Part shown: positions 45,051 through 53,544 of the stretch, in pieces
Layout: every line of letters begins with the position of its first letter
Position numbering within the stretch: the stretch's first letter is position 1
From: Clostridium frigoris
Lineage (GTDB): Bacteria > Bacillota > Clostridia > Clostridiales > Clostridiaceae
DNA: 64,000 nt
NCBI RefSeq assembly: GCF_018861865.1
Contig: NZ_JAHLDV010000006.1
Location: forward strand, 62,001 to 126,000
Direction: 5' to 3'
Translations under genes and position numbers: made by a program
Notes under the pieces: model-generated
Seen by the model: only the letters and a program-made list of their open reading frames with translations
What the model was told of the DNA's origin: nothing
The model's database searches: none

Positions 45051-45512
45051 TTACTTTATCAAATACGACATTGGAGTAAATCTAATTCCACTAACAGTAA
45101 GCTCCTTATCTGTATCAAAAAAGCCAAGACGATGATACACCTCTACTGCATATGGAGATGAATTTACTGTAATTTGACTAATATTATTCTTGCTTTTAGA
45201 TTTCTCTACAACTGTTTGAAATAAACTTCTTGCTATACCTAATCTATGAAAGTCTTTGTTTACAAAAAGCATGCATATATGAGTAATCCCTCTTGTTGCA
45301 ATTACTCCAATTAGGTCATTTTTATTTATACATCCCCAAAAATTTAATTCCCCTTCATCAAATTTTTTGATAATAGAATTGTAGGACACAAATTTTTTAA
45401 ACTCTTTAATTCCTTGTTTGGAGTAATCAGGTGCTTCGAATTCCTCAAAAATTTCCCACACTAAATTAAGAGCATTTTTTATATCATTTTTCTGCAGTTT
45501 TTTAATTTCCAC
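45051..45512 (-). CDS. GNAT-family N-acetyltransferase
   Basis: A 153-residue GNAT protein: EIKKLQKNDIKNALNLVWEI at the start, acetyl-CoA site THICMLFVNKDFHRLGIARS (about 89-108), and C-terminal SSPYAVEVYHRLGFFDTDKE. This resembles the YafP/ElaA-like group that often starts a Val-Trp-Glu helix. Target unknown. Confidence 0.87.
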   Translation of the reverse strand: MEIKKLQKNDIKNALNLVWEIFEEFEAPDYSKQGIKEFKKFVSYNSIIKKFDEGELNFWGCINKNDLIGVIATRGITHICMLFVNKDFHRLGIARSLFQTVVEKSKSKNNISQITVNSSPYAVEVYHRLGFFDTDKELTVSGIRFTPMSYLIK

Positions 45513-45602
45513 ACGAAACCACCTTTCTAATAAAATATATCACCTCATATTTAACTTAAGTTACCATATAATTATTTATGAAAATGCTCTAACTCGTCTG
45601 AT

Positions 45603-45818
45603 TTATATACATTTGCTTGGATTCCTATCAAACGTTCCCTCACTACACTTTTCTTCATAGATTAAACCTGAAGGTAAAATATCCTTATTTAAAAAGATAC
45701 AAAACTCTCTTTTTAATCTTTCTATAATAGCCCCTTCAGTTAATAAAAATGAAGTATTGTTAAATGTATTTAAAAACGAATCTTGCGAGTTTCCTAAACT
45801 ATTATTTTGATTGCTCAA
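45603..45818 (-). pseudogene. Homocysteine S-methyltransferase-like fragment
   Basis: A 71-residue frame from a TTG that contains FLLTEGAIIERLKREF and LPSGLIYEEK, which resemble the start of homocysteine S-methyltransferase-like proteins (normally about 300 residues). The last 15 residues (CSEGTFDRNPSKCI) look out of register, so only about 55 residues of family sequence are left. No good ribosome binding site precedes it. Confidence 0.45.
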
Positions 45819-45924
45819 ATCACATTACATCCCAATTTCCAAAAAAGGTTTCATTATGGTAAATATGTCTTATTTATTGTTAATTATAAAATACTTTTCT
45901 CTCTAATAACTATTTTTTGTATAA

Positions 45925-46464
45925 TCAATTAATATAATCAGATTTTAAAATATTATAGTATAAAGTGATAACCTCTTTATTATCTAATAATTTTAACCTT
46001 TCAGTCCTTTGGAACATATATTTAAATCCACATTTTCCAATTACTCTTTTAGACTTAGAATTAAAATCAAAATGTCCACACCAGATTAAATCTAAATTTA
46101 ATTCATCAAATCCATATTTTATCAAACATTCTACAGCCTCTGGAATAAAACCATTTCCCCAGTATTTAGGATTAAGAACATATCCTATCTCCTTTTGCTC
46201 CAAATCAGAAAGACTATCATCAGGTTTCCTATTATGAAGTCCTATACTACCAATCACTTTGTTTTCTAATTTTAGAACTATAGCATATATTCCTTTATTT
46301 TCAATGAACATTCTTATTATCTCTTTACTTTCTTCCTCATTTTTATGTGTTGGCCAGCCAGCACTTGGACCTACTAATTCACTTTTAGCATACTCATATA
46401 AATCAGCACTATCATTTTCTTTCCATTGTCTTAGTATCAATCTATTAGTTGTTAATGTTTCCAT
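45925..46464 (-). CDS. RimJ/RimL-type GNAT acetyltransferase
   Basis: A 179-residue protein of the RimJ/RimL group: METLTTNRLILRQWKENDSA at the start, KVIGSIGLHNR, the acetyl-CoA site IGYVLNPKYWGNGFIPEAVE (about 90-110) and NSKSKRVIGKCGFKYMFQRT. Such proteins acetylate protein N-termini or small amines; the target is unknown. The start follows AAGGGGATAGAAAAGT. Confidence 0.88.
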   Translation of the reverse strand: METLTTNRLILRQWKENDSADLYEYAKSELVGPSAGWPTHKNEEESKEIIRMFIENKGIYAIVLKLENKVIGSIGLHNRKPDDSLSDLEQKEIGYVLNPKYWGNGFIPEAVECLIKYGFDELNLDLIWCGHFDFNSKSKRVIGKCGFKYMFQRTERLKLLDNKEVITLYYNILKSDYIN

Positions 46465-46587
46465 ACTTTTCTATCCCCTTCTTAAAACTTTTAGGTTCAT
46501 CATCATATGAGTCAATATGAATCATCTGAACAGATAATCCCAGTTTCAAAAGTTACTTTATCTAAAAAAGAATTAAAATTGTATACA

Positions 46588-47400
46588 CTAATTAACCCTT
46601 ACAAGCCATTCCTTCACTAATGAGTTAAATAATTCTTCCTGTTCTATTTGCAAGCTATGTCCCGCTCTATCCAGCACAGCGAAAGTCGCTCTTGGAAAAT
46701 TTTCTAATATACTCCATGAATCTTTATATCCAACACAATTATCTTGTTTCCCTAACAATATAAGAGAAGGTTTGTCAAATTTATTATTTAACTTATCTAC
46801 ATCAAATGTGAATACATATCCATCTTTTTTAAGAGTTTGTAAAAATACCTTCTTGGCTATTTTAGCTCCGGATATTATTTCATTTTCACATCTCTCATAA
46901 ATTTTTTGACTCTGAACCACTGAGCTAGAATTAAAACCCTCAGCCACTTCTGGCGTCAGTTTAGACAACAACTTACTATCCTTAACCAAAACAATATGCT
47001 CAGGAACGTTACGTTTATTATAATCTGCTACTATAACTGGGCAAACAAGTAAAACACCATCAACTCTATCTGCCATTCTATAGATTACTCCTCTTGCTAA
47101 ATATCCCCCATATGACTCACCAGCAAGTAAAAAATTTTCATTTGGAATGATTTTATTAATGAAACTAATTACAATATCAAGCACAATATCAGAGTTAGTA
47201 ATCCATTCTGCACTCTCTGATTTGCCCATACCTGGCAAGTCAATATATATCCTTTTATAACCTTTTTTATCGCTAAGTACAGGTTCCATACATCCTGTCA
47301 TTAACCTGTGATCTACATTATAACCATGCAACATAATTATTGGTTTTCCACTTCCTATTATTTCATAGTTTATAAATATGTTTTTCACTTTGCATTTCAT
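46588..47400 (-). CDS. Alpha/beta-hydrolase
   Basis: A 270-residue alpha/beta-fold hydrolase. The oxyanion-hole region is GKPIIMLHGYNVDHRLM, the nucleophile elbow is NFLLAGESYGGYLARGV (Ser about 94), the acidic residue is in LILLGKQDNCVGYKDSW (Asp) and the catalytic His in LDRAGHSLQIEQEELF. Similar proteins hydrolyse esters, lactones or peptides; substrate unknown. A strong ribosome binding site GGGGAAAAAAGG precedes the start. Confidence 0.88.
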   Translation of the reverse strand: MKCKVKNIFINYEIIGSGKPIIMLHGYNVDHRLMTGCMEPVLSDKKGYKRIYIDLPGMGKSESAEWITNSDIVLDIVISFINKIIPNENFLLAGESYGGYLARGVIYRMADRVDGVLLVCPVIVADYNKRNVPEHIVLVKDSKLLSKLTPEVAEGFNSSSVVQSQKIYERCENEIISGAKIAKKVFLQTLKKDGYVFTFDVDKLNNKFDKPSLILLGKQDNCVGYKDSWSILENFPRATFAVLDRAGHSLQIEQEELFNSLVKEWLVRVN

Positions 47401-47470
47401 CCTTTTTTCCCCTTTACTAAATTACTTTTATTCTATTTCACTTAACACTATGTTTATTGATTTACTCATG

Positions 47471-48040
47471 TTATTTCTCATTAAATTTTAAAAATATTTT
47501 CGATATTAATTTAGTATAAACCTTGTGCATATGAGGTTCATTTGAATATATATTAACTTCATTAATGGGAACCCATTTAACATCGCTATTTTCATCAGCT
47601 TTAACAATAAGTAATTCTTCTTCATCAGCTTCTACTAAGTAAGTAACTGATAAATGTAAATGTGGAGAAACATATTCTCCTCTTTTTATATGCCCAAGTA
47701 CAGTCAATATGTCTAATGAAAATATTTCACAAGATATCGGCCTAACATTTTTTATACCCGTCTCTTCCTTTGCTTCTTTAATTGCAACAGCCAATAAATC
47801 TTTTTCTCCATCTGCATGACCACCTACCCATGACCAAGAATTATATATATTATGATGTACCATTAACACCTTATCTTTTGCTTTATTTACTATAAATGCT
47901 GAACTTGTTATATGTGCTATCTTATTTTTTCTAGTCAAAACGTCATCAAATATATCTATACAATTTAAAATTAGTTCTTTATCTTTTTCTTCTTGAGCGT
48001 TATAAGGAATATATTCTCTTATTAAATCAATCCACTCCAT
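47471..48040 (-). CDS. NUDIX hydrolase
   Basis: A 189-residue NUDIX-fold protein with the Nudix box GGHADGEKDLLAVAIKEAKE followed by ETGI (about residues 73-96), a near-consensus GX5EX7REUXEEXGU with Lys in place of Arg. N-terminal helices (1-40) precede the box. It probably hydrolyses a nucleoside diphosphate derivative; substrate unknown. Ribosome binding site AAAGGAGAGAAAAT. Confidence 0.9.
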   Translation of the reverse strand: MEWIDLIREYIPYNAQEEKDKELILNCIDIFDDVLTRKNKIAHITSSAFIVNKAKDKVLMVHHNIYNSWSWVGGHADGEKDLLAVAIKEAKEETGIKNVRPISCEIFSLDILTVLGHIKRGEYVSPHLHLSVTYLVEADEEELLIVKADENSDVKWVPINEVNIYSNEPHMHKVYTKLISKIFLKFNEK

Positions 48041-48124
48041 ATTTTCTCTCCTTTTATAATAAAATATCCTTTCAAATATATCTAACCTCTTCTTAACACT
48101 AAATTAATTAGAATAATATTGTTT

Positions 48125-48688
48125 TTATTTCTTCTTATTTGAATATGAAGTAGATTTCTTTTCTGCCATAAAAACATAGTAACCATCAATTTCAGTTATT
48201 TTTACACCACCAAAAATCGAAACCAGTTTGTTCTTATACCAGTCTTTTCTTTTAGTAACCATATATATTCTCCCACCAACGGCTAACCTATTAAATCCTT
48301 TTTCAATAAATTCTTTTGGAACAGAGAAATCCACATGATAAGGTGGATTTGAAATAATTAAAGTAAAGTCCTTTTCACTAATATTTTTAAATCCATCACT
48401 TTCACATACCTCAATTCCTTTAACATTGTTTAGCTCAATATTTTGCCTTGTAAGCTCTACTGCTCTACTATCTATATCTGCCATAAATACATTAGCCACT
48501 CCTACTATTTTTGCAGAAAGTATTCCAACTATACCGTATCCACATCCTAGGTCTAATACCTTATCATTATTCTTAAATTCAATAGTTGACAACATCGCTA
48601 ACGTACCTTTATCAACATTTCGAGGTGCAAAAACCTCCTCTGATGTATTAAATTTCATATCAATATCTTTTATATTTACATTTAACAT
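48125..48688 (-). CDS. Class I SAM methyltransferase (RsmC/MTS type)
   Basis: A 187-residue small-domain methyltransferase with the SAM motif DKVLDLGCGYGIVGILSA near residue 45 and the NPPY motif FTLIISNPPYHVDFSVPKE near 110, typical of N-methyltransferases acting on bases of rRNA or on glutamine. Its length fits the single-domain RsmC/YbiN-like proteins of Firmicutes. The 230 bases upstream of the next gene (48771-49004) show no gene. Confidence 0.87.
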   Translation of the reverse strand: MLNVNIKDIDMKFNTSEEVFAPRNVDKGTLAMLSTIEFKNNDKVLDLGCGYGIVGILSAKIVGVANVFMADIDSRAVELTRQNIELNNVKGIEVCESDGFKNISEKDFTLIISNPPYHVDFSVPKEFIEKGFNRLAVGGRIYMVTKRKDWYKNKLVSIFGGVKITEIDGYYVFMAEKKSTSYSNKKK

Positions 48689-49004
48689 TATTATATGCCT
48701 CCAAAGTTTTTCTTACGTAAAAGTTTGTTGCATTATTGATTGTCATTGTTATGCAACACTTATAAATTAATTATACCATTATATACAATGGTTAACTACT
48801 TGCCTAAAACTGAAAAAAGAACATAAAAATAAGACTAAAGAGATCTATAATCACTCATAAATTGACATACCACCTTGGGCTATTTTATTTCCTCAGATCT
48901 TTTCTCCGCCGCTTTTATAACTTAAACACCTGCTTTACATAACACATTAATACCTTTTACAAGAGTTACAATTACAAATGTTTCTTTTATCTGTTGATTT
49001 TAGC

Positions 49005-49620
49005 TTAGCAATTATAATCATCAACATCAAAAACATTGTTTTTATAGTAATATTTACGGTCTTCTTCTGTAATTACACGAATAACCTTGCATGAATTTCC
49101 TACTGCTATCACATTATCTGGAATATCTTTAGTAACAACACTTCCCGAACCTATAACAACATTATTTCCAATCTGAACCCCAGGATTTACGACAACATTT
49201 CCACCAAGCCAAACATTATCTCCTATTGTTATACCAATACCATATTCATATCCAGAATTTCGTGAATCAGGATGTATTGGGTGACCTCCTGTATATAGCG
49301 AAACATTTGGAGCAAATTGCACATTATTACCTATAATTACTTTTCCCACATCTAAAATGGTACAGTTATAATTCGCAAAAAAACAATTTCCAATTTCAAT
49401 ATTCTTTCCGTAATCACAATGAAAAGGGGCTTCAATATGTATGTCTACACCTGTTTTACCAAGAATATATCTTATTAATTTATTAATTTTTTTCGTATTC
49501 ATCTGGTAGAAGGTGATTATACTCATATATCTTCTTTTTATTCGCCATTCGTTCTTCTGCTAATCCGTCTAACCACGACTTATATGGCAAACCCACAAGC
49601 ATTCTATCTTTCTGATTCAT
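49005..49620 (-). pseudogene. maa: Sugar O-acetyltransferase (Maa/LacA-type), frameshifted
   Basis: The gene starts at the ATG at 49620 after AAGGTGGATATAATA and reads MNQKDRMLVGLPYKSWLDGL, the Mac N-terminal domain of maltose acetyltransferases, up to NHLLPDEYEKN, then a stop. At a run of seven A (49487-49493 as T on the plus strand) the frame shifts; with six A it continues NKLIRYILGKTGVDIHIEAPF into the hexapeptide-repeat part, which is open to 49005 (GGHPIHP, IGDNVWLGGNVVVNPGVQIG, GSGSVVTKDIP). Without the shift it would be about 204 residues, normal length. A frame starting at 49526 could still give a truncated protein. Confidence 0.85.
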
Positions 49621-49678
49621 TATTATATCCACCTTTCATTCTATATTAAAATGTACTCTCTTATAGAAATTCTTTATA

Positions 49679-50199
49679 TTAATTTTCAAAATCCTTATAT
49701 AATAAACTTGGTTGAACCCCTTCATTATTTTGATACTTTCCACTGCAATATTCATCATATTCGCCTTCAATACAATGATAATATATTTGACAAATTTCAA
49801 CCCCTGGATATATTTTTATTGGTTGAACGCAAAATATTTCTAATGTCCAAAACCCTTGAAACCCAACATCACCAAAGCCTGCCGTTACATGAATGAATAA
49901 TCCTAACCTACCAATAGAAGACCTACCTTCTAGCATTGGTACATATTTATTGGTCCCTGTGAACTCTACTGTTCTACCAAGATATAGCTTTCCTGTTTCC
50001 AAGACTAATCCCTCTTCTGGTATAAAAAGTTTTTTAACCTTATTTTCTTTTTTAATATCCAAAATGGTTCATCATAAACAAGCAATTCATTATGTAACCT
50101 CAAATTATAACTATTAGGGTTAAGTTGCTTTTCATTAAAAGGTTCTATAACAATATCTTTTCCTAGCTTTCTCTTTATTTCTTTTCCCGAAAGGATCAT
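49679..50199 (-). pseudogene. dcd: dCTP deaminase, frameshifted
   Basis: dCTP deaminase makes dUTP (or dUMP) for thymidylate synthesis. The start at 50199 follows TTAGGAGTGTGTAATAT and reads MILSGKEIKRKLGKDIVIEP to LLVYDEPF; the second part, in another frame, reads DIKKENKVKKLFIPEEG through MLEGRSSIGRLGLFIHVTAG, the catalytic core, to QPSLLYKDFEN at 49679. The shift lies at a run of four T/A at 50061-50064; one more base would join the frames into a normal protein of about 173 residues. It lies near thyA and dfrA, its pathway partners. Confidence 0.85.
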
Positions 50200-50242
50200 A
50201 TATTACACACTCCTAATTTCTATATTTTAATGCTCTTCTATT

Positions 50243-50455
50243 TTATATACTTATTGATTGAAGTACTCCTTCAGGCAGGACAACTAAATCATCCATTTTT
50301 GATTTCCCCAAAATAGTCACTATACTATTTATATTTTCTGTACTATCAAATGAAATTGGAAACTGTCCTACAAGTATTGATACTTCCACGTTTTCCTCCA
50401 ATAGTTTATTATATTGTGAGATTCTTTTTTCAATCAAATTTACCTTACATACCAA
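50243..50455 (-). pseudogene. Nitrilase-like N-terminal fragment
   Basis: The final 48 residues of this frame (from a GTG at 50389 after GGAGGAAAAC) read VEVSILVGQFPISFDSTENI and MDDLVVLPEGVL, matching the beginning of carbon-nitrogen hydrolases; the catalytic Glu is the one in this last block pattern's neighbourhood, and Lys and Cys are missing. The first 22 codons (MVCKVNLIEKRISQYNKLLE) look like the tail of another gene. The normal family length is about 260 residues. Confidence 0.5.
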
Positions 50456-50459
50456 TCAT

Positions 50460-50665
50460 AAAATTTCTCATTTACTGTTATTCTTTGTCCAAATTGTTCT
50501 TCTAATATAAAAGCCGGAGCAATCTAAAATACAAGGAATTTTTCCATTTAAATCATTATAGCAATGCTCACCACTCGTAGTTGATGGCTTTGATAATAAA
50601 TTTGCAGATGGAGCTACTAATAAAGTTCCGCTTTCTTTATCAAACAATCTTACGCCTTCGTCATA
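50460..50665 (-). pseudogene. Sua5/YrdC-like fragment
   Basis: A minus-strand frame overlapping the end of the acetyltransferase gene reads LLVAPSANLLSKPSTTSGEH followed by CYNDLNGKIPCILDCSG, matching the middle of Sua5/YrdC threonylcarbamoyl-AMP synthases (SANLSGKPSPTT pattern). No start codon and no family ends are present. In another frame the next bases read FILEEQFGQRITVNEKFYDW. The segment appears to be remains of one or two genes. Confidence 0.5.
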
Positions 50666-51297
50666 CTAACAATTAACTGAGGCATAATTTCATCAAATTT
50701 TTCATAGAATTTTGCAATATGTATTCCGTCTACCAGCGCATGATTTACTAATGTAGTTGTAGGCATTAGTATTCTATCATTTTGTCTAAAATAACGTCCA
50801 AACGTAATCCGTGGATTACAGTCAGATGGACTGGGTACAGGCTGTATAATCGAAGTATAAGTAATCCATGGTAAGCATGATACAAAAAAGAATGAATCTA
50901 CTTTATTTCCATCATCCTTAATACCATTTGTTTTGGATAAACTTTGTCTCTCCTTAGCGTATTCTAAAAATCTCTTAAAATTCATAGAAGAATCTAGTTC
51001 ACAATAACAATAAGTTTCATCTTCTAAAGCAACTGTATGAGATGTATTACAATGTGAATATTCAATTATACTATCCCCATCAATCCTTCTTCTAAATTCA
51101 GGTATTTTATTTGCTGCATTTGCTGCTATATAAAGTATAGTTAAAAAAAAGGGCATTTTTTTTCTCTTAATCACATTAAATAAATTAGTAATGTCAATAT
51201 TAACAGTTGCTCCAACATAAGGATATGCCATATTTCTAAAATATTCAAAGTGAGCTTTTCGTAGATAAGAATTCATATCAATCTTTTTAATATTCAT
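50650..51297 (-). CDS. Chloramphenicol acetyltransferase-like protein
   Basis: A 215-residue protein from the ATG at 51297 after TTAGGGGTGAAAAT; a longer frame adds 11 residues without a ribosome binding site. It has the CAT fold pattern: IKKIDMNSYLRKAHFEYFRN at the start, EFRRRIDGDSIIEY near residue 68, SFFFVSCLPWITYTSI near 135, and the catalytic His block VNHALVDGIHIAKFYEKF near 185 (HHAVCDGxH in classic enzymes). Divergence from known CATs is large, so resistance cannot be claimed. Confidence 0.85.
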   Translation of the reverse strand: MNIKKIDMNSYLRKAHFEYFRNMAYPYVGATVNIDITNLFNVIKRKKMPFFLTILYIAANAANKIPEFRRRIDGDSIIEYSHCNTSHTVALEDETYCYCELDSSMNFKRFLEYAKERQSLSKTNGIKDDGNKVDSFFFVSCLPWITYTSIIQPVPSPSDCNPRITFGRYFRQNDRILMPTTTLVNHALVDGIHIAKFYEKFDEIMPQLIVSMTKA

Positions 51298-51435
51298 ATT
51301 TTCACCCCTAATTATAAATTTAAATTTCATATAAACTTAGCAAAATTATATAGAAATTATAACATACTCTCAAATCAAATATTGTAATTTTTATTTATTA
51401 TGGAAATAATACCTATTATCTAAAATGCAAACTAG

Positions 51436-51477
51436 AAAAAAAGTTGACTCCTGTACACAATACAGAAATCAACTTTT
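51436..51477 (-). terminator. Terminator after dfrA
   Basis: AAAAGTTGA and TCAACTTTT pair around an inner CTGTA/TACAG stem on the minus strand, ending in a T-run, about 55 bases past the stop at 51532. Confidence 0.8.
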
Positions 51478-51531
51478 AGTTTCATAACTTTTTTTTAATA
51501 TAGTAACTATTCTTAACATAATCATAATGTA

Positions 51532-52032
51532 TTATTTTAGCACGGTAGTCCTTTTCAAAGTTAAAAAACTAAATGCTGTTGTTTCAGCCTCATCTATAAA
51601 CCCAGTTTCTTCTTCTTTTATATTCCACTTTGAATAATCTAAAGTTGGAAAGAATACCTCAGCATCATATTCCTTATGCACTTGTGTTAAGTGTATTTTA
51701 TTACAATAAGGTAATAATAGCTTATATATTTCTCCCCCTCCTATAACAAAATATTCTTTACCATCATCTAAATAAGCAAATAACGCTTCCTTAGAATTTA
51801 TTACAGTTACCCTTTCATCATTCACTTTAAAATTTTTATTTTGAGTAATAACAACATGATGTCTTCCAGGGAGAATACCAGGAAGAGATTCAAATGTTTT
51901 TCTTCCCATAATAATAGTATTTCCAGTTGTTATTTGCTTAAACCTTTTTAAATCTTTTGAAAAATGCCAAAGTAAATCATTATTTTTACCAATAGCAAAG
52001 TTATCTCCAATTGCAACAATACATGTTAGCAT
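51532..52032 (-). CDS. dfrA: Dihydrofolate reductase
   Basis: Reduces dihydrofolate to tetrahydrofolate with NADPH, regenerating the cofactor used by ThyA. The 166 residues carry CIVAIGDNFAIGKNNDLLWH, the substrate Asp in FSKDLKRFK, the NADPH motif NTIIMGRKTFESLPG and FVIGGGEIYKLLLPYCNKIH. Its ATG overlaps the thyA stop (TAATG), a coupled pair as in many Firmicutes. Confidence 0.96.
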   Translation of the reverse strand: MLTCIVAIGDNFAIGKNNDLLWHFSKDLKRFKQITTGNTIIMGRKTFESLPGILPGRHHVVITQNKNFKVNDERVTVINSKEALFAYLDDGKEYFVIGGGEIYKLLLPYCNKIHLTQVHKEYDAEVFFPTLDYSKWNIKEEETGFIDEAETTAFSFLTLKRTTVLK

Positions 52033-52829
52033 TATACAGCCACGCTCCCCATATCTATTTTACCAAGATGCTTATAATCTATAAGTTTAACATCTTCCGA
52101 TGTAAAATCATAGAAGTTTTTAATTTCTGGGTTAATCCAAAGTTTAGGAGCATCTAAAGCTTCTGGTTTCCTTGAAACCTGTAGCTGTAAACCCTCAATA
52201 TGATTTTCATATATATGTGCATTATTTATAACATGTGTAAATAATCCTGCTTTAAGTCCTGTAACTCGCGCGATCAAATGAACTAATATTGCATATTGAC
52301 TGGTGTTAAATGGAACACCAAGCGCCATGTCACCACTTCGTTGTACTAACATACAATTAAGTCGTCCATCAGTTACATCCCAAAGAGTTAAAAAGCAACA
52401 TGGTTGAAGCGCCATTTCTGGAAGGTCTTCTATATTCCAAAGATTCATAAGCATTCTTCTATCTTGAGGATTATTTTTTAAAGCCTCAATAAGAGTATCA
52501 ATTTGATGATATTTAGCTATTTGAAAACCATATGCTTTACCAATTGTTCCATCGTCGTATGCCCATTCATCCCATATATGAACGTTTTGTTCCTGAAGTT
52601 TTTTTACATCATTAGATTGGTCTTTAAATATCCAAAGTAACTCTTTTACCGCTGTTTTAAATGCAACACTTTTAGTTGTTAATATTGGAAATTCTTCTTC
52701 TAAGTCAAACTGCATAATTTGGTGAGGGAGCTTATAAGTTGAAACTCCAGTACGGTTTTGGTCATGATATCCTCTTTTTAAAATTTTCTCAACTATTTTT
52801 AAGTATTGTCTATCCATCTCATTCAACAT
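52032..52829 (-). CDS. thyA: Thymidylate synthase ThyA
   Basis: Methylates dUMP to dTMP with methylene-tetrahydrofolate. From the chosen ATG at 52829 it has 265 residues, the normal length; an upstream ATG adds 9. Motifs are [15 protein letters not shown]-like [20 protein letters not shown] near residue 25, the catalytic Cys in [32 protein letters not shown] and [13 protein letters not shown]. The ribosome binding site is weak in all cases. Confidence 0.95.
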   Translation of the reverse strand: MLNEMDRQYLKIVEKILKRGYHDQNRTGVSTYKLPHQIMQFDLEEEFPILTTKSVAFKTAVKELLWIFKDQSNDVKKLQEQNVHIWDEWAYDDGTIGKAYGFQIAKYHQIDTLIEALKNNPQDRRMLMNLWNIEDLPEMALQPCCFLTLWDVTDGRLNCMLVQRSGDMALGVPFNTSQYAILVHLIARVTGLKAGLFTHVINNAHIYENHIEGLQLQVSRKPEALDAPKLWINPEIKNFYDFTSEDVKLIDYKHLGKIDMGSVAV

Positions 52830-52994
52830 AATTTTCCATAGCAAGAGAGTGTACATATGTACTCAAACCCACTAAATACGCACTTCCTTTCTTATTTTGA
52901 ATTCTTATATGAATACCACTAATTATTTTTGTTTTATGTATTTACTTATATTTTGTCTACAAATTTGATTATACTCCTAATACTAGATTAAAAA

Positions 52995-53036
52995 CATAAA
53001 AATAGAACTAAGGAAATTCAAACCATAGTTCTATCA
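52995..53036 (-). terminator. Terminator after the 86-residue gene
   Basis: ATAGAACTA and TAGTTCTAT form a 9-bp stem around 15 bases, followed on the minus strand by TTTTTATG. It lies about 120 bases past the stop at 53159. The rest of the 300 bases between this gene and thyA holds no gene that I can see. Confidence 0.65.
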
Positions 53037-53158
53037 TTTTTCTTTCATTATTCTATATTAAGATTAGCATATATAGCTTAGCCAATTATGCCTTAACTAT
53101 ATCAACAATAGTATTATGCAATGCATATAATTTTCATCTTCATCCCCAATACGTCTAT

Positions 53159-53419
53159 CTATTCAGCATCAAAATCAATAAAGTAATTTTTCTCTGGTGT
53201 ATGTATCGTGAGGGTTGCTAAATTAATATTGTCCTCTAAAATATCCACTTTGTATTCGAACATGATATCATCATTTTGCTTCTTCATGAATAAATAACTT
53301 CCTTCTTCTTGATCCTCGGCCTCATCACTTATTTCAGCGTAGATTTCTTCGCCACTGACTTCTCCAGGATATCCTGACTTTATTATTTTTTCATCTATTG
53401 CTTTAAAAAACTGTTCCAT
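53159..53419 (-). CDS. Small acidic hypothetical protein
   Basis: An 86-residue, strongly acidic, soluble protein (many Glu and Asp), beginning MEQFFKAIDEKIIKSGYPGE and ending with HTPEKNYFIDFDAE. The ribosome binding site is AAGGAGAGCGAAAA. There is an alternating beta-strand pattern in the C-terminal half (MFEYKVDILEDNINLATLTI). I do not recognise the family. It is a stand-alone gene with its own terminator. Confidence 0.75.
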   Translation of the reverse strand: MEQFFKAIDEKIIKSGYPGEVSGEEIYAEISDEAEDQEEGSYLFMKKQNDDIMFEYKVDILEDNINLATLTIHTPEKNYFIDFDAE

Positions 53420-53544
53420 TTTTTCGCTCTCCTTCTTTTTTTAATACCTATTTCTTTTCAAATCAAGTATATACTATACTTCTAAATAACAGCCTTAATC
53501 ATTATTAATTAATGATCAGAGCAAAACCTCACTTATCAAGCATT

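Noticed and set aside
43245-50665. Prophage or integrative element spanning the acetyltransferase region
   Set aside because: No integrase, attachment repeats, tRNA target or phage structural genes were found.
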